A stretch of 45,532 bases of DNA from positions 1 to 45,532 of the forward strand of contig CAJFUP010000188.1 of NCBI GenBank assembly GCA_904420225.1, written 5' to 3'. Under the pieces are notes generated by a model. The model did no database searches and had not been told where the DNA came from. It saw only the letters and a program-made list of their open reading frames with translations. This document shows positions 24,892 to 33,524 of the stretch, in pieces (position 1 is the first letter of the stretch; every line of letters begins with the position of its first letter). The DNA comes from an uncultured Lachnospiraceae bacterium. Lineage in GTDB: Bacteria > Bacillota > Clostridia > Lachnospirales > Lachnospiraceae. Both the position numbers and the translations under genes were made by a program.

Positions 24892-27723
24892 ATGAAAAAT
24901 TGGATGACCAAGGAAGAACGGAATTTATGGCTGGGGCAGATGCTGCGGGAAAAGGTTTTAGCGGACAATGGCCGTTATGATGAGAACGAGCACATGCTTA
25001 CAGTGGAGCAAAAAAAGTGGGCAGGCGGATACCACACGAGAAGAACGGGAATCCTTCATCCCCTGCGCGATGCTGCCGAATACGCAGACGCGATTTTTCA
25101 GGGAGGCATGGAGGAACTGTTTGGGCGGGGCGAGCAGGTGATCCGACGGATATGCAGTTTGCAGGATGCCAAGGAAGGGAGCCGGACGTACGGATTGTGG
25201 TCCTACTATTTGGAGGAAAATCTGGACGATATGATTGCGCCGGATTATAACTGGGCGGATTTTATCTCCAAATGTCTGCTGGGGATCCGGATCCTGGCGT
25301 CAGATCGGGTGACAGCGGAGACGAAGGAAATCATGGATGCCGCTATCCGGCGGGCAGCCATGTGCAGTATCCGCAGAAATGTGGGGCTGGATTATACCAA
25401 CATTGCGCTGATGAGCAGTATGACCATTCTGTCTGCGGGAGAGCTTTTGCAGGATAAGGCAATCTTTGAGGCAGGAAAGGAGCGGCTGGAAAAACTGTAT
25501 GCTTATACCAAATTTAACGGCGCATTTTCTGAGTATAATAGTTCCGCGTACGTTTTGGTGGCTCTCAATGAGATTGCCAGAATGAAGCGGTTTTTCAAAG
25601 ATTCCCGCTGTCGTTTTCTGGCAGAGGAGCTGAATGGCTATGCCTGGGACGGACTCTCCAACCATTACAATGCCTGGATTGGGCAGCTGACGCCGCCGCA
25701 GGCCAGAGCGTATGTGAATTTGGATACAGGGGCGCTGGCCTGGAATGTTTACCTGGGGACAGACGGCAGATACGGGGCTGTGCCGAGACAGGACGGCCAG
25801 ATTCTGCTCTCAGCGATATCCGTGGAATCTCTATTGTATCCGCCGGAGTGCCCACAGAAGTTTTTCCCCCGTTTTGAGGAAAAGGAGCGCTTTTTGGCGC
25901 ATACATATTATAAAAAGAATTGCCTCCGGGAAGAGGGAACCGATACCACAATCATCCGCGATCTGGATCATCCGGATTTGACGGCATATTCCTATCAGAC
26001 GCAGGACTACTCCATGGGGATTTTCCAGGCCAGTGACTGCTGGAACCAGCGCCGCAACGCCATGGTAGTCTGGGGCAGGGAAAAGCCGTCCTATATGCGG
26101 CTGAGGGGAATGATAGGGGACTATGATTTTTGCTCCGGCATGGTGTATGGATATCAGAAGGAAAATGTTATATATGGCCATCTGGGACTGGTATCAGATC
26201 GGGGCAGCTTCCACTATATTTTGGATAAGGTGAAGAACGGTATCTATGAGACGGATCGGCTGTATTTCCAATTTGAGATAGGAGACCGAGAGGACCTGAG
26301 GTTTGCGCCTATCTGCGGAGGATATGAGATTCGGGATCAGGGTATTGTTATCACAGTGCGCATTCACACATTTATTTATGATGGAAAGCCGGGGCAGATC
26401 CGCCTCAGTGAGGATGAAAGAAGGCTGCTGCTCATAGGATATGAGGGCGAAAAAACGGTCATTGATACCAATGCGCTGAATGATACGTACGGCGTTTTCT
26501 CCATTCAGGTGAGAAAAGAAGAAGAGCAGGCGGCAGAGGCGCCTCAGGCCGCAGTCAGACTGAGCCAGGGGATCCTCACGTCTTCTGGTGTCTGGGGTCA
26601 GACGCCATGGAAGTTGGAATCTCCGGTGTGGACGGCACCGTTTTTGGAGGCTTCCCGTATTGCCAGCGAGGGAAGAGAGGCGGCCGTAATTGAGAAAATC
26701 ATGGACAAGATGCAGCATATGGAGAATGAGGGCGATGTGGTGGAGACCTGTCCCATCAGCATCATCTCCATGAACGCCTGGGAGTGGCCGCAGGGTGTGG
26801 CGCTGTTTGCCATGTATCAGTATTACCGGGAAACTGGGGAAAAGAAGGTTTGGGAGTTCCTGGAAAATTGGTTTGACAGACAGATCCAAAAAGGCCTTCC
26901 ATCCCAAAACGTGAATACGACCTGCCCGATGCTGACATTGGCCTGTCTGTATGAGGAAAAACAGAAGGAGTCCTGGCGGCAGCTGCTGGAAGAATGGGCA
27001 GAGGGGGTTTATGCCCGTATGCCCAGGGCTGGAGAGGGGGCCATCCAGCATGTGGTCAGCGGGGAGGAAAATCTGGGTCAGATTTGGGACGATACGCTTT
27101 ACATGGCCGTTCTCTTTTTGGCAAAGATGGGCGAAGTACTGGGTCGGGAGGAGTATATCCAGGAGAGTATCCGACAGTTTATGGTGCATATCAAATACCT
27201 TACGGATCGAAAGAGCGGCCTGTTCTATCATGGATGGACATTTTTGGGAAAGAATCATTTGGGAGAAGCGCTTTGGGGCCGAGGCAATTCCTGGTATACT
27301 GCCGGACTGGTGGACTATCTGGAGCTGCTGAAAGAAAATGAAGGTGTGCGCGCTGTTTTGCTGGATACGCTGCAGGTCCAGGTCAGCGCTCTGGCAGACT
27401 GCCAGGACGCGTCAGGTTTATGGCATACACTGCTGGATGATAAGGATTCTTATTTGGAAACCAGTGCTTCCTGCGCCTTTGCCTATGGGATTTTGAAGGC
27501 AGTCCGTATGGGATATCTGGAAGAGAAATTTGAAGCAGTGGGAAAGCGGGCGGTACAGGGCGTGCTGGATCAGATCGCGCCGGATGGAACCGTGGAAGGT
27601 GTCTCTTATGGAACGCCGGTGTTTGCAGATAAAGAAGAGTATAAAAAAATACCGGTGTGCCCCATGCCCTACGGACAGTCCATGGCGCTGATGATGCTGG
27701 TGGAGGCGAGAAAACATCGCTAG
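24892..27723 (+). CDS. Two-domain protein: unknown alpha-helical domain fused to GH105
   Basis: A 943-residue cytoplasmic protein. Residues about 580-943 are a GH105 unsaturated uronyl hydrolase (YteR/YesR-like), which removes the 4,5-unsaturated uronate that a lyase leaves at the non-reducing end. Visible motifs are NTTCPMLTLACLYE, IWDDTLYMAVLFLAKMG (Asp733/Asp734), LWGRGNSWY (795-803) and SGLWHTLLDD with YLETSAS. Residues 1-575 are a separate region. It has NVGLDYTNIALMSSM and FSEYNSSAYVLVALNEI, which suggests an alpha/alpha toroid like those of some lyases and heparinases, then a beta-rich part. A single GH105 is about 370 residues, so this is a fusion. AGGAGAAAGG precedes ATG 24892 by 12 bases; ATG 24904 is also possible. 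Confidence 0.85.
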   Translation: MKNWMTKEERNLWLGQMLREKVLADNGRYDENEHMLTVEQKKWAGGYHTRRTGILHPLRDAAEYADAIFQGGMEELFGRGEQVIRRICSLQDAKEGSRTYGLWSYYLEENLDDMIAPDYNWADFISKCLLGIRILASDRVTAETKEIMDAAIRRAAMCSIRRNVGLDYTNIALMSSMTILSAGELLQDKAIFEAGKERLEKLYAYTKFNGAFSEYNSSAYVLVALNEIARMKRFFKDSRCRFLAEELNGYAWDGLSNHYNAWIGQLTPPQARAYVNLDTGALAWNVYLGTDGRYGAVPRQDGQILLSAISVESLLYPPECPQKFFPRFEEKERFLAHTYYKKNCLREEGTDTTIIRDLDHPDLTAYSYQTQDYSMGIFQASDCWNQRRNAMVVWGREKPSYMRLRGMIGDYDFCSGMVYGYQKENVIYGHLGLVSDRGSFHYILDKVKNGIYETDRLYFQFEIGDREDLRFAPICGGYEIRDQGIVITVRIHTFIYDGKPGQIRLSEDERRLLLIGYEGEKTVIDTNALNDTYGVFSIQVRKEEEQAAEAPQAAVRLSQGILTSSGVWGQTPWKLESPVWTAPFLEASRIASEGREAAVIEKIMDKMQHMENEGDVVETCPISIISMNAWEWPQGVALFAMYQYYRETGEKKVWEFLENWFDRQIQKGLPSQNVNTTCPMLTLACLYEEKQKESWRQLLEEWAEGVYARMPRAGEGAIQHVVSGEENLGQIWDDTLYMAVLFLAKMGEVLGREEYIQESIRQFMVHIKYLTDRKSGLFYHGWTFLGKNHLGEALWGRGNSWYTAGLVDYLELLKENEGVRAVLLDTLQVQVSALADCQDASGLWHTLLDDKDSYLETSASCAFAYGILKAVRMGYLEEKFEAVGKRAVQGVLDQIAPDGTVEGVSYGTPVFADKEEYKKIPVCPMPYGQSMALMMLVEARKHR

Positions 27724-27754
27724 CAGATGGGGTGTGTGAGAGGAGGAAAGAAAG

Positions 27755-29038
27755 ATGGATCAGCGGATTGACAGAAGCAGGTATGGCAGGGAAGAAAACA
27801 TGACCAGGGTGATACAGGACGCTTTTGACCGCTGCGCGTCCTCTGGAGGAGGACGGGTAATCCTGGCGCCGGGTATGTATGTGTGCGGTACGCTGCGGCT
27901 GCAGGATCGGGTGGTTCTCTGGCTGGAACGGGGAGCGGTGATTTTGGGAAGTGAGAACATAGAGGATTATCCAGAGAATGAATCCTGTTTTACCGATGCA
28001 GTTGGTCATGTGCGGGGCAGAGCGCTGCTGTACGGATATCAAAAAGAGGGAATTGGCATTGGCGGTCCCGGAATGGTGGACGGCAGGGGCTACCGTTTCC
28101 CTGAGGGGAGTCCAGCCCATCTGATCCGCCCGTTTTTGGTGCGTCTGGTGGAGTGTCGGAATGTAAAAATTTTGGAAACCTCGTTTGTCCAGGCTGCTGC
28201 CTGGTGCCTGCATCTGCAGGACTGCCGGGATGTGCAGATTCAAAGAGCGGTGATCCGCTCGCGGTGCAATGGCAACAATGACGGCATCGACCTGGATGGC
28301 TGCCAAAATGTGACGGTGGAAGGGTGTGTGATAGACAGCGGCGATGACGCCATTTGCCTGAAATCCACATCCGGAAATCCCTGTACATCGATCCGGGTTG
28401 CGGACTGCACCGTCACATCCAGATGGGCCGGATTCAAGATCGGAACAGAATCCGTGGGAGATTTTGCGGATATCACAGTGGAAAAGTGCCGCTTTTTCGA
28501 TGTGGAGGGCTGCGCGGTGAAGATCGTGCCGGTGGATGGCGGAAATGTGGAAAATGTCACTGTCCGCAATGTGGAGATGCTTGCCTGTACAGGTCCGGTA
28601 TTTATCAGCAACGGAGAGCGGCTGCGCCGGTACCTGGATCAGAAGCGGGAGCAGCCGGGGCGGATCCGTGGGATATTACTGGAACGGATCCGTGCGGATG
28701 TGAGAAAGGCCAAGGGCGGTACCTATCAGGGAAAACCCTGGGGCAACGCGGACGGCGGTGTGGTGATATCGGGACTTCCCGGCAATCCGGTGGAATCGGT
28801 TACGATTCGTCAGTGCCGGTTTTCCATGCCGGGCGGAAGCAAAGAGAGAAGAAATACTCCTGTGCCGGAGATGGGAAGTCAGTATCCGGAATTCCATCTT
28901 TTCGATCCGCTGCCGGCTTGGGCGCTGTATCAGCGCTATACAAAAGATTTCAAGATTGAAGATACGGAATTCACGGCCAGGGAGCGGGATGTGCGCCCGG
29001 CAGCCGTGAAAGAAGAGGAGGACAGCCATGAAGTATGA
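27755..29038 (+). CDS. Glycoside hydrolase family 28 (polygalacturonase-like)
   Basis: A 427-residue right-handed beta-helix enzyme of GH28, which cleaves polygalacturonan, xylogalacturonan or rhamnogalacturonan by inversion. Catalytic motifs are NNDGIDLDG (Asp176), SGDDAICLKS (Asp197/Asp198) and WAGFKIGTES (Lys228). The usual GHG between the last two is not seen, as in many exo-acting bacterial members. There is no signal peptide, so it should act on imported oligosaccharides. AGAGGAGG precedes ATG 27755. It starts 31 bases past the GH105 gene and overlaps the next gene by 11 bases. Confidence 0.92.
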   Translation: MDQRIDRSRYGREENMTRVIQDAFDRCASSGGGRVILAPGMYVCGTLRLQDRVVLWLERGAVILGSENIEDYPENESCFTDAVGHVRGRALLYGYQKEGIGIGGPGMVDGRGYRFPEGSPAHLIRPFLVRLVECRNVKILETSFVQAAAWCLHLQDCRDVQIQRAVIRSRCNGNNDGIDLDGCQNVTVEGCVIDSGDDAICLKSTSGNPCTSIRVADCTVTSRWAGFKIGTESVGDFADITVEKCRFFDVEGCAVKIVPVDGGNVENVTVRNVEMLACTGPVFISNGERLRRYLDQKREQPGRIRGILLERIRADVRKAKGGTYQGKPWGNADGGVVISGLPGNPVESVTIRQCRFSMPGGSKERRNTPVPEMGSQYPEFHLFDPLPAWALYQRYTKDFKIEDTEFTARERDVRPAAVKEEEDSHEV

Positions 29039-31397
29039 CGACAGACCGGAGACATTTTATGAATTCCGGGATCAGGACAGAGAAGTGGAGTTTCACCGTT
29101 ATGATATGCCTACTCCCTGGATGAATTATCTCTCCAACGGTACACTCCATGCTATGATTTCCCACGCAGGCGGCGGCGTGGCTTTTTATAAATCGCCGCA
29201 GATCTGGAGAATCAATCATTATCGCTTCTTCCATCTTCCAACGGACCGAAGCGGATTCTATACGTATATCAAAGATGGACAGGATATCTGGTGTCCCACC
29301 AATATGCCCGTGGGCACCCGGCCGGATACCTGGAAGAGCGCCCATGGAATGGGCTACACCCGGTTCCAGGCGGAAAAAAACGGTCTGCGTGCAGAAGCAC
29401 TCTACTTTATCGGAAAAAGAGAAAACGCCATGATCTGGCGCCTTCGCCTGCGCTCTGACCGGGATCGCAGTGTGCGCATTTATCCCTTTTTGGAACTGGG
29501 AATGATGGAATTCATGCGAGAGCTGCAGTGGCAGTGCTACAATAAGCATCAGCTAAAGGTCAGCTGGATGGAGGACCAGCAGATACTGTTCTACCGTTAC
29601 GGGGTGGAGACACAGCCCAGGCCGGATGAGACGCCGCTGGTTTATTTCGCCGCTACGGCTCCTGTCAGCAGCTTTGACGGTGACAGAGACGAATTTATCG
29701 GTCCCTACCGCAGTGAGGAAAATCCTGTGGGACTGGAGGAGGATTCCCTGAGCAATTCCATTCTTCAGGGCGGGGATCCATGCTTCGCCTTGGAGATTCC
29801 AGTGGAGTTAAAAGCCTGGGAAGAAAAGGAGATTTCTGTATTTCTGGGCACAGCCATGACGCCGGAGGAGATAAGGCGCAGTGTGTCCCACTGCCGTCAA
29901 GAGGGATTTGTGGAAGAATCGCTGGCAGGACTCCAGAAAGACTGGAGCGCGTATCTGGAGCATTTTCAGTGTCAGGTGCCGGATCCAGAGGTGCAGAGAA
30001 TGATTAATATCTGGAATCCCTACCAGGCCCAGAGAAACTTCCTTTTTTCCCGGAATCTTTCCTATTACGCCACAGGAACGTTTCGGGGCGTGGGATACCG
30101 GGATACCTCCCAGGATGTGCTGGCCATGGTGCCCTTTGATTTGGAGGCGGCCAAGGAAAAAACACGGCTTTTGCTGACCCAGCAGTATGGTGACGGTCAT
30201 GTGAATCATTATTTCTTCCCCACAGAAGGGTATGATCCGGTGACTACGATTCACTCCGATGACCATCTGTGGACCATACTTACGGTATGGAACATTTTAT
30301 GCGAGGAGGGAACGTATGATTTTCTGGCGGAGCGGGTGCCCTATTACGACGGCGGGAGTGATAGCGTATACGAGCATTTGAAGCGGGCTGTGGCTTTTAC
30401 CCATGCTCATCTGGGGAAAGAAGGATTTCCGCTGATGCTGCGCTCCGACTGGAATGATGCGCTGTTTCGCGTATGCCGGGAAGGAAAGGGAGAAAGTATC
30501 TGGACTTCCATGCAGTTTGGGCTCATGCTAAAAAAGATGGAGCAGATGGCAAAGGCCATGGGCGAAGGGGAATTGGCACAGGAGTATGAGAACTGGTATC
30601 AAAGCCAGAGAGAGCTGGTCAACACCAAGGCTTGGGATGGGGCCTGGTTTCGCCGGGCCATCATGGACAGTGGGGAATACGTGGGAAAAAAGGACAGCCA
30701 GGAGGCGAAGATCTGGCTGAATACGCAGAGTTGGGCCGTGCTGTCCGGTATGGGGGACCGGGAAAAATGTTTGGAAGCCATGGACAGTGTGCATCGCATA
30801 TTGGATACCCCCATGGGCATCAAAAAAATCCACCCGCCCATTGTGAATTTCCCCGATCCCAAGGAACCGCTGACCAATTATAATCCAGGAACCGGGGAGA
30901 ATGGTTCTGTTTTCTGCCATGCCAATACCTGGGCCATCATCGCCGAGTGCATGTTGGGACACGGTGATCAGGCCTATTCGTACTACAGAAAATTGATTCC
31001 TGCTGTGGCCATGAAACAGGCAGGGGTATGGCGGTACAAGGCAGAGCCGTATGTGTATGCTTCCAATATCTTTGGCCCGGACAGTCTGCGCTTTGGCCTG
31101 GCCAACGTATCCTGGCTCACCGGCACCGCCGCCTGGATGTATGTGGCCGTGATCCAGTATATTCTGGGAATCCGCCCTTCCATGGAGGGACTCATCATTG
31201 ATCCCTGTTTGCCTTCAGGCTGGGGGGAAGTTACCGTCACCAGAGTCTTTCGGGGGATTACGTACCAAATCCGAATCCGACGGAAAAGAGAAAAGAGAGA
31301 TGGACGAATCTACACCGTGGATGGCAAGCCGGTATCCGGGCCGTGTATTCTTCCGCCTCCGGCAGCGGACAGCTGTCAGGTAACGGTGGAATTATAG
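29028..31397 (+). CDS. GH94-type glycoside phosphorylase
   Basis: A 789-residue cytoplasmic enzyme that resembles the GH94 family (cellobiose, cellobionic acid and chitobiose phosphorylases). These split beta-glycosides with phosphate to give a sugar 1-phosphate and a shortened acceptor. An N-terminal beta-sandwich (about 1-270) and a helical linker precede the alpha/alpha barrel. The catalytic Asp lies in RSDWNDAL (Asp474 or Asp477) and the phosphate-site loop is SWLTGTAAWMY (about 696-706). The length equals that usual for cellobionic acid phosphorylases, whose acceptor is an acid; this is suggestive only. AAGAGGAGG precedes ATG 29028, which overlaps the GH28 gene. It is the last gene before a terminator. 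Confidence 0.87.
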   Translation: MKYDDRPETFYEFRDQDREVEFHRYDMPTPWMNYLSNGTLHAMISHAGGGVAFYKSPQIWRINHYRFFHLPTDRSGFYTYIKDGQDIWCPTNMPVGTRPDTWKSAHGMGYTRFQAEKNGLRAEALYFIGKRENAMIWRLRLRSDRDRSVRIYPFLELGMMEFMRELQWQCYNKHQLKVSWMEDQQILFYRYGVETQPRPDETPLVYFAATAPVSSFDGDRDEFIGPYRSEENPVGLEEDSLSNSILQGGDPCFALEIPVELKAWEEKEISVFLGTAMTPEEIRRSVSHCRQEGFVEESLAGLQKDWSAYLEHFQCQVPDPEVQRMINIWNPYQAQRNFLFSRNLSYYATGTFRGVGYRDTSQDVLAMVPFDLEAAKEKTRLLLTQQYGDGHVNHYFFPTEGYDPVTTIHSDDHLWTILTVWNILCEEGTYDFLAERVPYYDGGSDSVYEHLKRAVAFTHAHLGKEGFPLMLRSDWNDALFRVCREGKGESIWTSMQFGLMLKKMEQMAKAMGEGELAQEYENWYQSQRELVNTKAWDGAWFRRAIMDSGEYVGKKDSQEAKIWLNTQSWAVLSGMGDREKCLEAMDSVHRILDTPMGIKKIHPPIVNFPDPKEPLTNYNPGTGENGSVFCHANTWAIIAECMLGHGDQAYSYYRKLIPAVAMKQAGVWRYKAEPYVYASNIFGPDSLRFGLANVSWLTGTAAWMYVAVIQYILGIRPSMEGLIIDPCLPSGWGEVTVTRVFRGITYQIRIRRKREKRDGRIYTVDGKPVSGPCILPPPAADSCQVTVEL

Positions 31398-31458
31398 GAG
31401 CTCTCCGCAGCAGATGAGTAGAGAGATACCATCGTAAAACCCAGGAATGGGAAAAAGA

Positions 31459-31515
31459 GAAAACGCGCCGAAATGGAAAACGTGTATGTTCCAAATTCAG
31501 GCGCGTTTTCCTTTC
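31459..31515. terminator. Terminator of the glycan operon
   Basis: GAAAACGCGCC (31459-31469) pairs perfectly with GGCGCGTTTTC (31500-31510), with TGGAA/TTCCA inside, and is followed by CTTTCC. It ends the GH105-GH28-GH94 transcript. Confidence 0.75.
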
Positions 31516-31533
31516 CACGCTTTCATTGGGATA

Positions 31534-31562
31534 TTGACATTGAAGGCATTTGATGGTATCTT
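31534..31562 (+). promoter_or_regulatory. Promoter of the potassium/phosphate transport block
   Basis: TTGACA (31534-31539) and TATCTT (31557-31562) are separated by exactly 17 bases, and lie about 30 bases ahead of the next gene's ribosome binding site. This is the best -35 in the window. Confidence 0.75.
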
Positions 31563-31594
31563 TTAGATGAAATTTTGTGAAGGGAGGAAAAGAA

Positions 31595-32071
31595 GTGGAC
31601 AGGATCCAAACCGGCAGGACGCGGATTTTTTTGTTTTTTATCATTGCCTTCCTGCTTTTTTTAACTCCATTTATGTATCGCCAGGAGGCGAAGGAAGCAG
31701 TTTGGAAGTTTCAGGAGGCGCAATATCAGGAGCCTGGCGCGGACTGGGAACATAAGATTTATCCAGCCAGTTCCATGCAGTCCATGCGGCCGCTGGCGCT
31801 GCTGCGCACCCGTCGCCTAAAAGATATGGCACAGAAGACCACATTTTATATATTGACATTTGCGGTATTGATGGAACCCTCTTTCCGGATGCGGGTGAAG
31901 AGGGCGTTTTTGGCATATCTGCAAACTCATATATTCCCTCTGGCCCAGTTTCTATATGAGCTGTCCGCCAGGCAGAAAAAAGATGGAAAGAAGAGAAAGC
32001 GTACATCTGCTTTCGAGGATATGGATGGATTTCAAAGTACAGTATTGATATCCGGATTACTCGTGGGGTAA
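31595..32071 (+). CDS. Small membrane-anchored protein of unknown function
   Basis: A 158-residue protein that I do not recognise. GTG 31595 is preceded by AGGGAGGAAAAG; another GTG at 31577 lies upstream of this site and is unlikely. Residues about 9-25 (IFLFFIIAFLLFLTPF) form a single membrane anchor or uncleaved signal. A second hydrophobic stretch is near 85-97. The C-terminal part has a basic cluster (RQKKDGKKRKR, about 127-137). It lies between a good promoter and ktrB, with the same direction, and its stop codon lies inside a terminator-like hairpin. A role connected with potassium uptake is possible from position alone. Confidence 0.6.
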   Translation: MDRIQTGRTRIFLFFIIAFLLFLTPFMYRQEAKEAVWKFQEAQYQEPGADWEHKIYPASSMQSMRPLALLRTRRLKDMAQKTTFYILTFAVLMEPSFRMRVKRAFLAYLQTHIFPLAQFLYELSARQKKDGKKRKRTSAFEDMDGFQSTVLISGLLVG

Positions 32072-32079
32072 TCCTTCTT
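32054..32079 (+). terminator. Terminator-like hairpin over the stop codon, ahead of ktrB
   Basis: GGATTAC (32054-32060) pairs with GTAATCC (32068-32074) and runs into TTCTTTTT. It includes the TAA stop of the upstream gene. A second hairpin, TGCCCATTC/GAATGGGCA (32089-32097 with 32112-32120), follows it. I see no promoter between them and ktrB, so this may be an attenuator. I do not see the conserved features of a c-di-AMP riboswitch. Confidence 0.55.
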
Positions 32080-32136
32080 TTTATGTTTTGCCCATTCCCA
32101 TGTGGAAAAATGAATGGGCAGAGAGAAAGGGAAAAA

Positions 32137-33441
32137 ATGAAATACTTAATGAATGCCCTGAAACATCAGCCGGCCGGCAGACTGATTACATTGGGATTTG
32201 CGGTGGTGATTTTTCTGGGCGCAGGTCTGCTACTCATGCCTTTTTCCGTAAAGGATGGGGCGGAGGTGTCCTTTATTGACGCATTATTTACTTCCACCAG
32301 CGCCGTCTGTGTCACAGGCCTCATCGCCATAGACACGGCCGACCACTTTACCGCTTTTGGCCAGGGAGTGGTGGCAGGGCTGATTCAGATTGGAGGTCTG
32401 GGTGTCACATCAGTGGGAGTCGGACTGATTATTGCCATGGGGAAGCGGGTCAGCATCAGGAATCGTCTTCTGGTGCGGGAAGCGCTGAATATTGACAGCT
32501 ATAAGGGAATTGTAAAGCTGGTGAAGTCGGTTCTTTTGATGACACTCTGTTTTGAGGGAGTCGGCGCCGTTCTCAGCTTTTTGGTATTCAGCCAGGACTA
32601 TCCCCTGCCGCATGCTCTGGGAATCAGTATTTTTCATTCCATTGCGGCATTCAACAATTCGGGATTTGACATTTTGGGGGGACTGCGGAATCTGATCCCC
32701 TATCAGGATAATGTTCTTTTGAACCTGACCACATGTTTTCTGATTATTTTTGGCGGTCTGGGATTTTTCGTAATTTTGGATATTCTAAAACAGAGACGAT
32801 TTAAGAAGTTGTCTTTGCACTCCAAGGTGGTCATCACCACCAGTATCGTGCTTCTGGCTGTGGGTACGCTTCTTTTGAAGGCCACGGAAAATATCACCTG
32901 GATGGGCGCCTTTTTCCACAGTGTCTCCGCCAGAACGGCCGGTTTTTCCACATATCCCATTGGTGAGTTCACCAATGCCGGTTTATTTGTCCTGTGTATA
33001 CTGATGTTTATCGGTGCGTCCCCGGGCTCCACGGGAGGCGGTATTAAGACCAGCACCTTTTTTGTTTTGTTTCAGTCTGCCAGGAGTGTATTTTCCAAGA
33101 AGACCGTGGGCGCATTTCGCCGCGGCATTTCGCAGCAGAACATATCAAAAGCCGGTATGATCGCCATTCTCTCGGCGGTGGTGGTCTGCACAGCCACATT
33201 TTTCATGTGTGTGCTGGAGCCGGAGTATGATTTTATCCAGCTCCTTTTTGAAGTAATCTCGGCGTTCGGTACGGTGGGCTTGTCCACAGGAATTACTCCA
33301 GATCTGGGCTGGGCTGGGAAACTGGTTATCATTATTGTGATGTTTATCGGAAGATTGGGCGCGATGACGATCCTGTCCATGTGGATCAATCATCCCGAAC
33401 CCAGAGCGCGGTATACAGAGGAAGGCATTGCCATCGGCTGA
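32137..33441 (+). CDS. ktrB: Ktr/Trk-type potassium channel subunit KtrB
   Basis: A 434-residue membrane protein of the TrkH/KtrB superfamily. It forms the potassium (often sodium-coupled) pathway of the Ktr system. All four pore loops carry the selectivity glycine: TSTSAVCVTGL, HSIAAFNNSGFD, HSVSARTAGFST and SAFGTVGLSTG. About eight transmembrane and four pore helices are present. ATG 32137 follows GAGAGAAAGGGA; ATGs at 32083 and 32110 are in frame but the first lies in a T-rich stretch and neither has a good ribosome site. KtrA, its regulatory partner, follows 83 bases later. Confidence 0.93.
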   Translation: MKYLMNALKHQPAGRLITLGFAVVIFLGAGLLLMPFSVKDGAEVSFIDALFTSTSAVCVTGLIAIDTADHFTAFGQGVVAGLIQIGGLGVTSVGVGLIIAMGKRVSIRNRLLVREALNIDSYKGIVKLVKSVLLMTLCFEGVGAVLSFLVFSQDYPLPHALGISIFHSIAAFNNSGFDILGGLRNLIPYQDNVLLNLTTCFLIIFGGLGFFVILDILKQRRFKKLSLHSKVVITTSIVLLAVGTLLLKATENITWMGAFFHSVSARTAGFSTYPIGEFTNAGLFVLCILMFIGASPGSTGGGIKTSTFFVLFQSARSVFSKKTVGAFRRGISQQNISKAGMIAILSAVVVCTATFFMCVLEPEYDFIQLLFEVISAFGTVGLSTGITPDLGWAGKLVIIIVMFIGRLGAMTILSMWINHPEPRARYTEEGIAIG

Positions 33442-33524
33442 TGGAAAAGCGTCCGCAGACGGCCGTGTCGGAAACGATGGGATACAGAAAATATGGTTAT
33501 AGGAAAAGAAAGGAATAGAGAATA

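Noticed and set aside
32054-32136. c-di-AMP or other riboswitch ahead of ktrB
   Set aside because: The gap is under 90 bases and holds only two simple hairpins; the multi-helix layout of a known class is not there.
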